A stretch of 64,000 nucleotides of DNA from Chromobacterium rhizoryzae (GTDB lineage Bacteria; Pseudomonadota; Gammaproteobacteria; Burkholderiales; Chromobacteriaceae): NCBI RefSeq assembly GCF_020544465.1, contig NZ_CP066126.1, forward strand, positions 4,526,001-4,590,000, given 5' to 3'. The position numbers and the translations under genes were made by a program. A model generated the notes under the pieces. It was not told the DNA's origin and did no database searches. It saw only the letters and a program-made list of their open reading frames with translations. Shown piece by piece: positions 1 to 8,059 of the stretch (its first letter is position 1; every line of letters begins with the position of its first letter).

Positions 1-118
1 TCATGGTCTCGCGCGAGACCTTGGACACGCTGAACGACAGGTCGCCTTCCAGCATGTACGCGGTGCCGTCGACGGTCAGCGTTGCGGTACCGGCCAGCAG
101 GTTGGTGGTATCAGCCAT
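1..118 (-). CDS. Phage tail tube protein (N-terminal part only)
   Basis: Only the first 39 codons are in the window; the gene continues past the left edge. The N-terminus (MADTTNLLAGTATL, then a VDG turn and a GDLSFSVS stretch ending in RET) matches the start of contractile-tail tube proteins of the Mu/FluMu type. It lies just downstream of the sheath gene, the usual sheath-tube order. It would form the inner tube through which DNA passes. Confidence 0.75.
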   Translation of the reverse strand, partial: MADTTNLLAGTATLTVDGTAYMLEGDLSFSVSKVSRETM

Positions 119-141
119 TTACGGCTCCCATAAAGAGCAAA

Positions 142-159
142 AGCCGCCCGGAGGCGGCT
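142..159 (-). other. Intercistronic hairpin between sheath and tube genes
   Basis: Perfect 7-bp inverted repeat (AGCCGCC/GGCGGCT) around a CGGA loop in the 58-bp sheath-tube gap. No clear U-tract follows, so an RNA-stabilising or attenuating hairpin fits better than a full terminator. Similar hairpins recur in this late operon. Confidence 0.5.
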
Positions 160-176
160 CTGCTTGGTTGGTTTGG

Positions 177-1658
177 TTACTGCAGGCGGAACTGGGCCAG
201 CAGCGCGAAGATGCGCAGCTGGTTGATCAGGATGCCCGGCCACAGCACGTTGACGCGGTTGGGGTTGTTGCTGTCCTGCTGGACGATCAGCCCCTGCTTG
301 AACGCGTCGCCGTTCTGTACCAGCCCCTGGTATTCCAGCTCGCGGTAGGCTGCGATGAGGTCGCCGCGGATGATGTCCGGCGTGACGATGTTCGAGCCGG
401 CGGCAAAGCGGGTGCCGTTTGCGGCCAGCTTCATCCGTGCGTACTTACTGGTCACGATCGTCCGCATGAAGCGCAGCACGTACATCAGCGTGAACAGGGT
501 CTCCACCTCCAGATAGCTGTTGTCCGGGTTGCCGAACGCGTTTTTCTGGTAGGAGGTGATCAGGTTCTCGATGTAGACCGTGCCGTCCTGGCCGACCATA
601 AAGGTGCTGATGCCGTCGAACAGCAGGGTGTTGCGGTCCGACAGGACGAAGCGGCTCTGCAGCGGCGGCGCCAGCACACCCTGAATCGCCACTGTCTGCA
701 GCGGGGTGGCCGGGTCAGCGCGCAGACTGACCGCAGCAGCGCCGGCCAGCGCGGCGGCCCAGAGCCAGTTCGGCGTCGGGCTGTCGTTGAAACCGATGAT
801 GGTTTCGTGCTGGTTGTTGCGCGTGGTGCCAAGCGTGGTCTGGGCGCCCAACGTGCCGCGATAGGCGGCGAACACATGGCCGTAGAGCTGCTTGGAGTAG
901 CTCCAGCGACCGGTCTGGTCGTTGAGCAGCGACTGCAGCGCATTCAGGCTGGTTGCATCGTTGTACGGGCAGACGATGAAATCGAACGGCATGTCGCCCA
1001 GGTTAGCGAGCGCCGTGGTCATGTCTGGCGCCGTGGCGCCGCCGCTCATCTGGGCGATGGTCACCGACACGCCAGCGGGCAATTGCTCGCCACCGATCGG
1101 CCCCTGGTAGTTCATGCGCAGGTCGATATCGTTGCCGCACGGCCCCTTGTTGACGGCAGTCAGCGTTACCACGCTGCCAGCAGCAGCAGCGGTCACCGGG
1201 CATGCCGCATCGGCGCCGATAATGTTGGCGATGCTGGTGGCGATCTGCGCTGCGGTCTGGGTGGTCAGCACCGGGATCGCGTAGCGCACGCCACCAACGT
1301 ACAGGTACAGTGTGCCGTTCGCGGTCGGCGCACCACCGATGGTGATGGTGCCCGTGGCAGCCAGGGCGCCGGCGTTATCTGCCAAGGGCAGATACCACAC
1401 CTCGCCGAACTGGTCGTTCTGGCGGTACTTCGCCGTCATCAGGGCCAGCATCGAGTTTTGCCCGCCAACGGTTTGCGCATCGCTGACGCCCTGGCTGATC
1501 ACCGGCACGTTGGCCACGCCAGTGCCGGCGGCGGTAATCTGGCCAATGATCAGCGCACGCTGGTTGGCCTGCGCCGTGTTCGCGCGCGAGTTGTCGACCT
1601 CGGCATAGAACAGCGGCACCCGGATATTGGCCGGGATGTTTTTGAACGGAATGGTCAT
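177..1658 (-). CDS. Phage contractile tail sheath protein
   Basis: A 493-residue protein in the size range of Mu gpL/FluMu-type sheath proteins, the contractile outer cylinder of myovirus tails. The N-terminus (MTIPFKNIPANIRVPLFYAE) is typical of the family. A VGGVRYAIPV segment and Thr/Ala-rich beta regions follow. The C-terminal segment with ITSYQKNAFGN and a conserved RYDMVTRSKY-like stretch (here MRTIVTSKYAR) is the part that normally forms the polymerising core. A GGAG Shine-Dalgarno precedes the ATG. The tail-tube gene follows and a DUF2635 protein precedes, which matches Mu-like tail order. The phage is therefore a myovirus although its head genes are lambda-like. Confidence 0.92.
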   Translation of the reverse strand: MTIPFKNIPANIRVPLFYAEVDNSRANTAQANQRALIIGQITAAGTGVANVPVISQGVSDAQTVGGQNSMLALMTAKYRQNDQFGEVWYLPLADNAGALAATGTITIGGAPTANGTLYLYVGGVRYAIPVLTTQTAAQIATSIANIIGADAACPVTAAAAGSVVTLTAVNKGPCGNDIDLRMNYQGPIGGEQLPAGVSVTIAQMSGGATAPDMTTALANLGDMPFDFIVCPYNDATSLNALQSLLNDQTGRWSYSKQLYGHVFAAYRGTLGAQTTLGTTRNNQHETIIGFNDSPTPNWLWAAALAGAAAVSLRADPATPLQTVAIQGVLAPPLQSRFVLSDRNTLLFDGISTFMVGQDGTVYIENLITSYQKNAFGNPDNSYLEVETLFTLMYVLRFMRTIVTSKYARMKLAANGTRFAAGSNIVTPDIIRGDLIAAYRELEYQGLVQNGDAFKQGLIVQQDSNNPNRVNVLWPGILINQLRIFALLAQFRLQ

Positions 1659-1678
1659 TCACGACGCTCCAAAAACAA

Positions 1679-1698
1679 AACCCCGCCGAAGCGGGGTT
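1679..1698 (-). other. Intercistronic hairpin (CGAA loop)
   Basis: Perfect 8-bp stem AACCCCGC/GCGGGGTT with a CGAA tetraloop, between the DUF2635 gene and the sheath gene. The same loop recurs at 3814-3833 and inside 8040-8057. Confidence 0.55.
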
Positions 1699-1715
1699 CT
1701 GTAGGGGTGTGGGGC

Positions 1716-1880
1716 TTACTCGCCAGGGTCGGTCAACGCCGGCGGCTCCAGAACGACATCCTTATCGCGCACACGGCGATGCCAGTAGTCGGTGTCGGGA
1801 ACCTCGCGCCCAGCCGCAGGCAACAGGTCATGCAAGTCCGGGTCGCGAATCACGAGCCCGGGGGCGGGATACACGTACAT
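1716..1880 (-). CDS. DUF2635-like small phage protein
   Basis: A 54-residue ORF, MYVYPAPGLVIRDPDLHDLLP then EVPDTDYWHRRVRDKDV. This matches the compact DUF2635 family found immediately before the sheath gene in Mu-like phages. Its function is unknown; position suggests a tail-assembly role. The ORF is too short for many gene callers. Confidence 0.75.
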   Translation of the reverse strand: MYVYPAPGLVIRDPDLHDLLPAAGREVPDTDYWHRRVRDKDVVLEPPALTDPGE

Positions 1881-1889
1881 GGTTCGTTC

Positions 1890-2420
1890 CTATGTAAGGG
1901 GGATGCCGATGGTGGTCGGTGGCGACGGGGGGCCTCCCTCGCTGGCGACCGTGGCGGTCAATTCCATGTCGGTCAGAGGCTGCGTGATGGTCGGGCGGTA
2001 CGCCTGCGGGAATTCCATGTCAAAGCGAATCCATGCCTCGCCGAGGTGGCTGCGCGACTCCGAGGTCACATCGATCTCGGTATCCACCGCCGCCACCTGC
2101 TGCACCATTTTCAGCACGGTGTAATCGGTGAGCACCGCCTCTTCGATCTGCTCGCACAGCGTTTCAAGGTCGGCCTCCACCTGCTGGACGGTCGCACCTT
2201 GCACCCGGGCATTCACTGCTACGGTGGCCGTGGTGGTGAACAGCGGCGCATGACGCCCCAGGCTGACTTTGCGTTCAAGCGGGGTCTGCACCAGGATCAG
2301 CGGCATTGATGCCGGCGTCGTTGGTAGATCACGCGGCGCATAGACTTTCTGGCCCGCCAAGGTGTTTGCCTGCAGCAGGGCGTTGACCACCGCCTGCCGC
2401 AGTTGCGCGCGGTAAAGCAT
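1890..2420 (-). CDS. Putative phage tail completion/terminator protein
   Basis: A 176-residue protein between the head-tail joining gene and the DUF2635/sheath block, where phages usually encode a tail terminator or neck protein. The N-terminus (MLYRAQLRQAVVNALLQANT) is helical and is followed by a mixed alpha/beta domain (PLILVQTPLERKV, TVAVNARVQG). That layout resembles lambda gpU and Mu gp37-type proteins. No catalytic motif is visible. The role is inferred from position and size. The reading frame is clean and starts 2 bp downstream of the previous stop. Confidence 0.5.
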   Translation of the reverse strand: MLYRAQLRQAVVNALLQANTLAGQKVYAPRDLPTTPASMPLILVQTPLERKVSLGRHAPLFTTTATVAVNARVQGATVQQVEADLETLCEQIEEAVLTDYTVLKMVQQVAAVDTEIDVTSESRSHLGEAWIRFDMEFPQAYRPTITQPLTDMELTATVASEGGPPSPPTTIGIPLT

Positions 2421-2422
2421 GG

Positions 2423-2752
2423 TCAGCCCCCTGAGACGTAGTTGAGCAGCAGCTTGATGTGCCCATGTCCATCCGGATGGACATCCGCCACAGCATAGGT
2501 GATGCCGGTGCGCTGGATAGTCAGCTGATCGATCTGCTGCGGCGGCTGCGGGAAGTCGGCAGCGCGCACGCCAAGCACCGGCATTGTGGTAGAGGTATGC
2601 ACGGTATCGCCCAGACCATCGACGGAGTGGTAAGCCTCATCGAACACCCCGTAGATTGTGAGCGGCTGGCCGGTTGCGGGTGTATACGTTACCGGCTCGC
2701 CGAACACTCTCATCGCTGGGCCGATGACCATCTTTTCCCAGTCGATGGCCAC
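2423..2752 (-). CDS. Phage head-tail joining protein (gpFII-like)
   Basis: A 109-residue product if translation starts at the GTG two bases after the capsid stop codon; an ATG seven codons in is the alternative. The sequence contains FGEPVTYTP and IYGVFDEAY, typical of the lambda gpFII/ATP-binding head-tail connector group. A C-terminal DVHPDGHGHIKLLL segment follows. The protein would sit at the portal-tail interface and allow tail docking. A longer reading from 2839 overlaps the capsid gene and is unlikely. Confidence 0.65.
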   Translation of the reverse strand: MAIDWEKMVIGPAMRVFGEPVTYTPATGQPLTIYGVFDEAYHSVDGLGDTVHTSTTMPVLGVRAADFPQPPQQIDQLTIQRTGITYAVADVHPDGHGHIKLLLNYVSGG

Positions 2753-2754
2753 GA

Positions 2755-3792
2755 TTAGGAACCGGCTCGACCGGTCTGCAACACCTCCGGACGGGTGCAG
2801 ATGTGCAGCGGATAGCTGGACACTTCCATCTTCCACCACTCGTTGCGGTCGCGGTCAAAGATCGGCACCACATAGATCGGCTTGCCCGGGGTGTTCACCC
2901 ATTCGAACGATTCGCCCGGTGCATAGGCCACCTTGAAGATGCCGGGGGCATTGACCGGGAAGAATTTCACCTTGTCATCCGGGATCTTGAGCGTGGTGTT
3001 GTCGTCCGAACCGCGGTAGTTCACCCACAGAACCCCGGCAAACGGAAACGCGCTAAAGGCCGCGCCTTGGCTACCGTCGCGCAGCTCGGCGGCGGCGCTC
3101 CAGTTCAGGAAGGTGCGGATCACGTCCGGGTGGTTGACGAACTCGTCGAAGAACGCGTCGCCGCACAACGCCACTATCTTGGTGGCTTGGGTAAACGCGC
3201 CCTGGGCCTTGCGCGCCATGTTACGGACAATGCCGTTGATGAGCGGGCGCAGCGTATTCTGTGCAGCAGCCGGAAGGTTGAAAGCGACCTCCTGCGCCGG
3301 CGTGATACCGAACTCCTGGAACCAGTCGTAGCGCACCGAGCCATCGGCATCCAGGCAGAGGCCCTGAACGGCGGCGAGACGGTGGTATTCCCAGGTGTAT
3401 TCGATGTTGCTGGTCAAGCCAGTCGGGCCATTCAGGCGGCGGGCGACTTCGTCCTGCACCTGCATCAGCTCGGACTCGGTACCGAACGCGCGGATGTTTT
3501 GCAGCTCGTTCGCGTAAATGGTGTCCTCATGGCGAAGGCGCGGCACATCGAAGTAGCGCGCCTTACGCTTCTCGGTTTGGCGCTGGGTGCCGGACTGACC
3601 ACGCTCCGAGAACGGAATCACCGTCAGCTTGCCCTGGCGCTCTTCCACTGCCAGCGCGGTGGTGCGGATCGGGTCCGGCTCGAAAATGTTCAACTCGCCC
3701 AGACCGGAGGGCAAGAACGGGTGACGTTCAACTGCGGTGGTCAGTTGAATCGTCGAAAAGGCATCCTGGTGGAAAATGTCCAAACTGGCCAT
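2755..3792 (-). CDS. Major capsid protein (lambda gpE family)
   Basis: A 345-residue protein, close to lambda gpE (about 341). It starts MASLDIFHQDAFSTIQLTTA and contains GLGELNIFEPDPIRTTALAVE and an ALCGDAFFDEFVNHPDVI block, both characteristic of the phage major capsid protein E family. It would form the icosahedral shell with the decoration protein encoded upstream. A GGAG ribosome-binding site lies just upstream of the ATG. No large insertion or truncation is visible. Confidence 0.93.
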   Translation of the reverse strand: MASLDIFHQDAFSTIQLTTAVERHPFLPSGLGELNIFEPDPIRTTALAVEERQGKLTVIPFSERGQSGTQRQTEKRKARYFDVPRLRHEDTIYANELQNIRAFGTESELMQVQDEVARRLNGPTGLTSNIEYTWEYHRLAAVQGLCLDADGSVRYDWFQEFGITPAQEVAFNLPAAAQNTLRPLINGIVRNMARKAQGAFTQATKIVALCGDAFFDEFVNHPDVIRTFLNWSAAAELRDGSQGAAFSAFPFAGVLWVNYRGSDDNTTLKIPDDKVKFFPVNAPGIFKVAYAPGESFEWVNTPGKPIYVVPIFDRDRNEWWKMEVSSYPLHICTRPEVLQTGRAGS

Positions 3793-3813
3793 CTATGTGC
3801 TCCAACAATAGAA

Positions 3814-3833
3814 AAGCCGCCCGAAGGCGGCTT
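3814..3833 (-). other. Intercistronic hairpin (CGAA loop)
   Basis: Perfect 8-bp stem AAGCCGCC/GGCGGCTT with a CGAA loop, between decoration-protein and capsid genes. It could set the ratio or stability of the two messages. Confidence 0.55.
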
Positions 3834-3859
3834 ATGGGATTCGAAAGGGAGGGAGGGGC

Positions 3860-4510
3860 TTAGCGGGCGATGATGCCGAGAGCCGTGAGCTGCGCGAGAG
3901 CAGCGGTGATGTTGCCCTGGCTCATCGAGGCATCCCAGACCAGTTCGGAGGCGTTGACTTCGCAAGAGCGAGTGACAACCGTTCCCGGCGTGTCGAGCAG
4001 CGTCGCATCAACATAGCCGAAGCTGATGCCCGCAGCGATCTGAGAACCATCGGTCGCGGTGGACGTGCAGGGCACCCACTTACTGGAGCCGGCGGCCACG
4101 GTCACCGCGAAGCTATCCGCAGCGACGAAAGCCGTGCCGCCAGCGGTGATGGTGAAACCGATGCCGGCGGCGGCGAAGGCTACACCTACCGTGCCATGGC
4201 CGATTTGTTTGCCGGTCGGGTCCGAAACGACAAAGTGGGTGGCGTCGTCAAACTCGACCGCATACGCACCGGCAATGGCGCCGGCCGAGAGGGTAATCGC
4301 ACCGAAGGTGCCATTGCCGGTATTGGTACCGAGCGCGGCAGCCGCCGCGGTAGTGCCGACCGTTTGCTTGCCAAGGACTGCGCCGGGCAGCGCCTTGGTG
4401 CCGCTGGCAAAGGTGCCGCGGTCTCGCGAGCGGCGGCCATGGGCTTCGGAAACGAGAAAGCCGCCAGCGTGCCATTGCTCCTGCAGCGGGGTTTGCGCAA
4501 CATAAGTCAT
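3860..4510 (-). CDS. Head decoration protein (lambda gpD-like) with inserted domain
   Basis: A 216-residue protein. The N-terminus (TYVAQTPLQEQWHAGGFLVSEA) and the C-terminus (TDGSQIAAGISFGYVDA... LTALGII) match the lambda gpD/HDPD decoration family, whose members are usually about 110-130 residues. Between them lies an Ala/Gly/Thr-rich stretch (about residues 45-145) with two beta-rich repeats (GNGTFGAITLSAGAIAGAY; GIGFTITAGGTAFVAADSF). This is a surface-type insertion seen in longer family members. The protein would trimerise on the expanded capsid and stabilise it. An AAGGA ribosome-binding site is present. Confidence 0.85.
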   Translation of the reverse strand: MTYVAQTPLQEQWHAGGFLVSEAHGRRSRDRGTFASGTKALPGAVLGKQTVGTTAAAAALGTNTGNGTFGAITLSAGAIAGAYAVEFDDATHFVVSDPTGKQIGHGTVGVAFAAAGIGFTITAGGTAFVAADSFAVTVAAGSSKWVPCTSTATDGSQIAAGISFGYVDATLLDTPGTVVTRSCEVNASELVWDASMSQGNITAALAQLTALGIIAR

Positions 4511-4538
4511 GCTGTTGGGTCCTTAATGGTGAAAGGGG

Positions 4539-5198
4539 TTACTTGCCGGGCCGCGCGCGCTGCATCGAGGTGTCCCAGCTGGATGCAGCAGCCGCCCTGG
4601 AATTGCCCGAACGCTCGCCGCCGGCACCGAGGGCCGGATTACGAGCCGAGCGACCTTGACCGGGGCTGGAGGCCGCCGGAGTGTCGCGCAGCACGGCGAC
4701 GGCTTGCTTGCGCGTCATCGAGGTGTTGAAGGCGAGATTGGCAGCCAGCACCGGGTTGCCGGCCGCGTACTTGGACCCCATGATGGCGGCGCAGCGGGCA
4801 CGCTCACGACGACGGGCAGAGGCGGCGGAACTCTTGCCGCGCAGCTCGTCTTCGTCGTCGTCGCGCTCGTCGTCCTCCGCCGATTCGTCGTCATCGTCGG
4901 CACGGGCGCGCTTGGCACCTTTGCCTTTGTTGTCGTCGTCTTCACCATCATCGAGTTGATCGTCGTCCGCCTCTTCGTCGTCGCGGTCGTCGTCGGCACG
5001 GCGGCCTTTCTTGCTCTTGCGGCTGTCGCCGTTGTCGCGGTCCTGCTCGCGCTCGTCCAGGCTCTCGTCGTCGGCCTCATCGTCCGGACGGCGGTCATCC
5101 TGGTCATCGTCGGCACGGGCGCGCTTACCCTTGAACGAACCGATGCCAGCGAGATGGGCGAACGAGAGCGCGCTCGCCACGCGGGAAAGCTTAGTCAT
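4539..5198 (-). CDS. Acidic scaffold-like protein split from the capsid protease
   Basis: A 219-residue protein starting at the ATG after GAGGT (MTKLSRVASALSF); the in-frame upstream ATG lacks a site. The middle (about residues 28-125) is a run of Asp/Glu/Arg/Lys with repeated RADDD units. The C-terminal part (IMGSKYAAGNPVLAANLAFNT) resembles the C-terminal scaffold tail that many phage S49 capsid proteases carry after the catalytic domain. Here that tail is a separate gene directly after the protease. A scaffolding role like lambda Nu3 is inferred. The charged repeat region makes similarity-based annotation unreliable. Confidence 0.5.
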   Translation of the reverse strand: MTKLSRVASALSFAHLAGIGSFKGKRARADDDQDDRRPDDEADDESLDEREQDRDNGDSRKSKKGRRADDDRDDEEADDDQLDDGEDDDNKGKGAKRARADDDDESAEDDERDDDEDELRGKSSAASARRRERARCAAIMGSKYAAGNPVLAANLAFNTSMTRKQAVAVLRDTPAASSPGQGRSARNPALGAGGERSGNSRAAAASSWDTSMQRARPGK

Positions 5199-5230
5199 AG
5201 AAACCTCTTGGTAGGAGTTACAGGAGCACT

Positions 5231-6091
5231 TCAACCCAGCTCGGCGAGCAGGGAGCGGAACGCTTCATCCGGTGCCATTACTGCATCGGCGAAGCCAATC
5301 TCGACGCCCTCGGCGCCAAGGAAGGTGGTGGCCTGCGTACCGCGCACGACGGCAGCAGACAGCTTGCGGTTGCGGGCGACCGTTTTGACGAACAGTTCCC
5401 CCATGGCGTCGACATCCGCCTGGAAGCGTGCCAGCGCTTCTTTCGAAAGCGGCTGCATGTCGCTGCCATCGGCCTTGCGAGCGCCGTAGTGGATCAGCGT
5501 CACCGTGATGCCGGCGGCGCCGAGCGCCTTCGACATGTCGACGTGCATACAGATCACGCCGACACTGCCAGTGCCGCCCGTGCGCGGCACAATGATGCGG
5601 TCGCAGGCGCTGGCCAGGGCATAAGCCGCGGAAAAGGCCGACTCGGTCAGGATTGCCCAGATGGGCTTGGTGCCGCGCGCCTTGAAGATCGCATCGGCCA
5701 GGTCGAAGCACCCGGCAACTTCGCCGCCGGGGCTGTCGATATCAAGCACGATTGCGCGCACATCCTTGTCTTCCAAGGCCATGCTGAGGTTGGCGCGAAT
5801 GCCGTCATAGCCGGTCATGCCCGAGTACGGGCGCATGGTGCCGAGCTTCTGTACCAGCGTCCCCGTCACAGGGATGATGGCCACTCCCGCGACCACCTCA
5901 TAGGCGCGGTCCTGGGCAGGCTCGCTGTCGTAGCCAAAGCCATCGAGTGCGACGGCATCGCCGTTGGCGCGGAACAGCCTGGCAATGCCGAAGCGGTCGG
6001 CCAGCGCGGCCATCACGACCTCGGCCTTTTGCGGGGTGATCGCGATCGGTACGTTGAACAGGCGCTGGGCAAGATGGGGATAGTTGATCAT
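5231..6091 (-). CDS. S49-family capsid maturation protease (gpC-like)
   Basis: A 286-residue member of the SppA/S49 family, as in lambda gpC. The catalytic Ser is probably S154 (ESAFSAAYALAS) and the Lys is K206 (HYGARKADG). The oxyanion segment DIDSPGGEV at 118-126 is intact. The protein lacks the C-terminal scaffold extension common in this family; a matching segment is encoded by the next gene. It would cleave scaffold and portal or capsid N-termini during prohead maturation. Its start overlaps the portal stop by 4 bp, so the two are translationally coupled. Confidence 0.9.
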   Translation of the reverse strand: MINYPHLAQRLFNVPIAITPQKAEVVMAALADRFGIARLFRANGDAVALDGFGYDSEPAQDRAYEVVAGVAIIPVTGTLVQKLGTMRPYSGMTGYDGIRANLSMALEDKDVRAIVLDIDSPGGEVAGCFDLADAIFKARGTKPIWAILTESAFSAAYALASACDRIIVPRTGGTGSVGVICMHVDMSKALGAAGITVTLIHYGARKADGSDMQPLSKEALARFQADVDAMGELFVKTVARNRKLSAAVVRGTQATTFLGAEGVEIGFADAVMAPDEAFRSLLAELG

Positions 6092-7758
6092 TGCGGTTGG
6101 GGCTCATCTGGGGGTTGAGCGGCATCGGCGGCACCATCACCGAACCACTTGGGCGGAGGCAGTCCGGCCTCTTCGAACAGCCTTTTCTCGGCGCCACGCT
6201 GCTGGATAACCTCTTCGTAATCGAGGCTCTGCTCGGCACACTCGCGCTTGAGGGTGGAAAGACAACCATCCATGCCCAAGATGGCGCCTTGCTTTTCCTT
6301 GACCGGATCGACCCAACCACGGGCCACCCCCAGCCAGTCGCAGCGCGAATATTGGGTGCGCGCATCGAGGAAGTCCGGAGCATTGCTCGGCAAGGGGAGA
6401 TCGCGCCGGTCCATCGCCTCATGTAGCCAGCACGCATACATCGGGGTGGCCGTGCCGATCTTGAACTCCGTATTGCGCCGGGTCAGCGTCTTCCAACTTT
6501 CCAGCAAGGCGGCGCGCGCGCTCGAGTAATTGGTCTTCGACCAATCCTGAGTTATCTGCTCGGCTGACACGCCGGATGCCGCCGCGAAGGTGCGCAGCAT
6601 TTCGTGCGCAAACTCTCCGAAGCCGTTGTGCGGATGCGCGGCACCCACCGAGGTGATCGTCTCACCCGGTGCAAGCGTCGGGATGCGCGCTCCGTTAAGC
6701 ATCGCCGGCCGCTCACTCGCCCAGTCGGAGCGCAACTGCTGGTAGTTCGATAACTCGCCATCGCTGAGCGCGTCGTCGACCTGCTCAGGGTCATACGGGC
6801 TGGTGACGTAGGTGCCAAACGTCGCGGCGATCGTGGCGGCTTGCAGCTCTACCCCGTAGTACCGCGCCAGCATCTTGAAGCGCGCCAGCACCGGGATGAA
6901 CACGCCAATGCCGCGATTCTGGCCGGCACGGTCACGCTCGAAATCGTGGATAACACGCAGCCAGCCGTCCTCGTCCTCGCGCTCGACGCGCTCCCACTGC
7001 ATGCTTTCGACCGAGTTGTACCAGTCGTTCTGGTGCGCCTTGCGGATGTGGTAGGCCACCGGCACGCCATAGTCGTCGATCTCGACGCCGCCGCGCAGGT
7101 ATTTGGTGTCCACCATCTGGTACGGATTAGACAGGCGATCAGGATCGACCACCATGAACGAGGTTGCATAGCGCGCACCACCGCGCCCGATCCGCTCAGG
7201 CAGCCAGTAGGCGACCACCAGCGAATCACCGTCGATCAGCTTGTGCCGCAGCGCCAAGCGCAACTGCTGCGACACAGTCAACTGGCGCGACACATCGTTA
7301 TAGCGGCCGATATCGTCGGCATACCCTCGCCACAGCCCTTCGGCCGCGCGCCGGAATTCCTCGGCCCAGACCGCATCGAACTTGCTGTTGCCGGTCAAAG
7401 CGGCCAAGGCCCGGTAGTCAGGGTTAGCCGCCAGGCGCATGGAGGCGCCCACCGTGTTGTCGAGTATCCGGGTGATGCCGCCGGCGGCCCAGCCATCGTT
7501 TCGAGCGAGATCCCGGCTCCGGGCAACCATGCGGTCGCGGAACTGGTTGATTTCAGCATCGGGAGAGCGAATCCACGGCAGCCAGTCGCCCATTTCCTGC
7601 GTCTGCCAGCTTGAAGCCTCGTAAGGGAACACGCTGGAATACGGCGCCTGGGCGGCACCGGGGCCTAAATCGGCCCTAGCCCGGCCATACGCCGCTCCCG
7701 TCGGCGCAGCGGGCGCTATCGGATTACCTGTAGAGTCAAGGATCATGGGAGCGACCAT
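6088..7758 (-). CDS. Phage portal protein (lambda gpB family)
   Basis: A 556-residue protein in the lambda-type portal family (about 530 residues). Landmarks are ARARDLARNDGWAAGGI-like helices near residues 75-95, FMVVDPDRLSNP, GVEIDDYGVPVAYHI and a WSKTNYSSARAALLESW helix that is typical of lambda portals. The Pro-rich C-terminus is the part usually trimmed or flexible. A dodecamer would sit at one capsid vertex as DNA channel and docking site for terminase. It overlaps the protease start and abuts the gpW-like gene. Confidence 0.93.
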   Translation of the reverse strand: MVAPMILDSTGNPIAPAAPTGAAYGRARADLGPGAAQAPYSSVFPYEASSWQTQEMGDWLPWIRSPDAEINQFRDRMVARSRDLARNDGWAAGGITRILDNTVGASMRLAANPDYRALAALTGNSKFDAVWAEEFRRAAEGLWRGYADDIGRYNDVSRQLTVSQQLRLALRHKLIDGDSLVVAYWLPERIGRGGARYATSFMVVDPDRLSNPYQMVDTKYLRGGVEIDDYGVPVAYHIRKAHQNDWYNSVESMQWERVEREDEDGWLRVIHDFERDRAGQNRGIGVFIPVLARFKMLARYYGVELQAATIAATFGTYVTSPYDPEQVDDALSDGELSNYQQLRSDWASERPAMLNGARIPTLAPGETITSVGAAHPHNGFGEFAHEMLRTFAAASGVSAEQITQDWSKTNYSSARAALLESWKTLTRRNTEFKIGTATPMYACWLHEAMDRRDLPLPSNAPDFLDARTQYSRCDWLGVARGWVDPVKEKQGAILGMDGCLSTLKRECAEQSLDYEEVIQQRGAEKRLFEEAGLPPPKWFGDGAADAAQPPDEPQPQ

Positions 7759-7760
7759 TC

Positions 7761-7988
7761 TTAAAAGATGGGACGGATAGCGCGCCGGGCGCGCGGGATG
7801 ATGCCGAGCTGCTGCTGAAGCTGCCTGATCAGCATTTGCAGCTGGCCGATATTGGCGCGGGTGTAAGTCACCGACTTAGCCCCATCCCCCTGCGTGTAGG
7901 AGAAGGATTCGCCTTTGGCTCCGGTAGACAGATCGATATAGGCTTGCTGGGCATCCTGCAGCGCCTGCTGCAGGGCCGCCGTCGACAT
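7761..7988 (-). CDS. Head-tail joining protein gpW-like
   Basis: A 75-residue protein from the ATG at MSTAALQQALQDAQQAYIDL. The two-helix plus beta-hairpin pattern (SFSYTQGDGAKSVTYTRANI, then GQLQMLIRQLQQQLG) matches the lambda gpW family (about 68 residues), which plugs the portal before tail joining. A TTG at 8033 would add 15 residues but has no ribosome-binding site. The gene lies between terminase and portal genes exactly as in lambda. Confidence 0.8.
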   Translation of the reverse strand: MSTAALQQALQDAQQAYIDLSTGAKGESFSYTQGDGAKSVTYTRANIGQLQMLIRQLQQQLGIIPRARRAIRPIF

Positions 7989-8039
7989 GCCGGCCAATAG
8001 GCTCGTGTTCGGGTTGAACAAGACTGTCTCCAAAGAAAA

Positions 8040-8057
8040 AGCCCACCGAAGCGGGCT
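8040..8057 (-). other. Intercistronic hairpin after terminase gene
   Basis: AGCCC/GGGCT stem with a CGAA loop after an inner mismatch, in the gap between the terminase and gpW-like genes. It is the third member of the CGAA-loop hairpin set in this operon. Confidence 0.4.
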
Positions 8058-8059
8058 GG

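Noticed and set aside
3..2309. 768-codon open frame on the plus strand across the tail genes
   Set aside because: It is antisense to sheath, DUF2635 and tail-completion genes, which have recognisable families. GC-rich coding DNA gives long open frames on the opposite strand.
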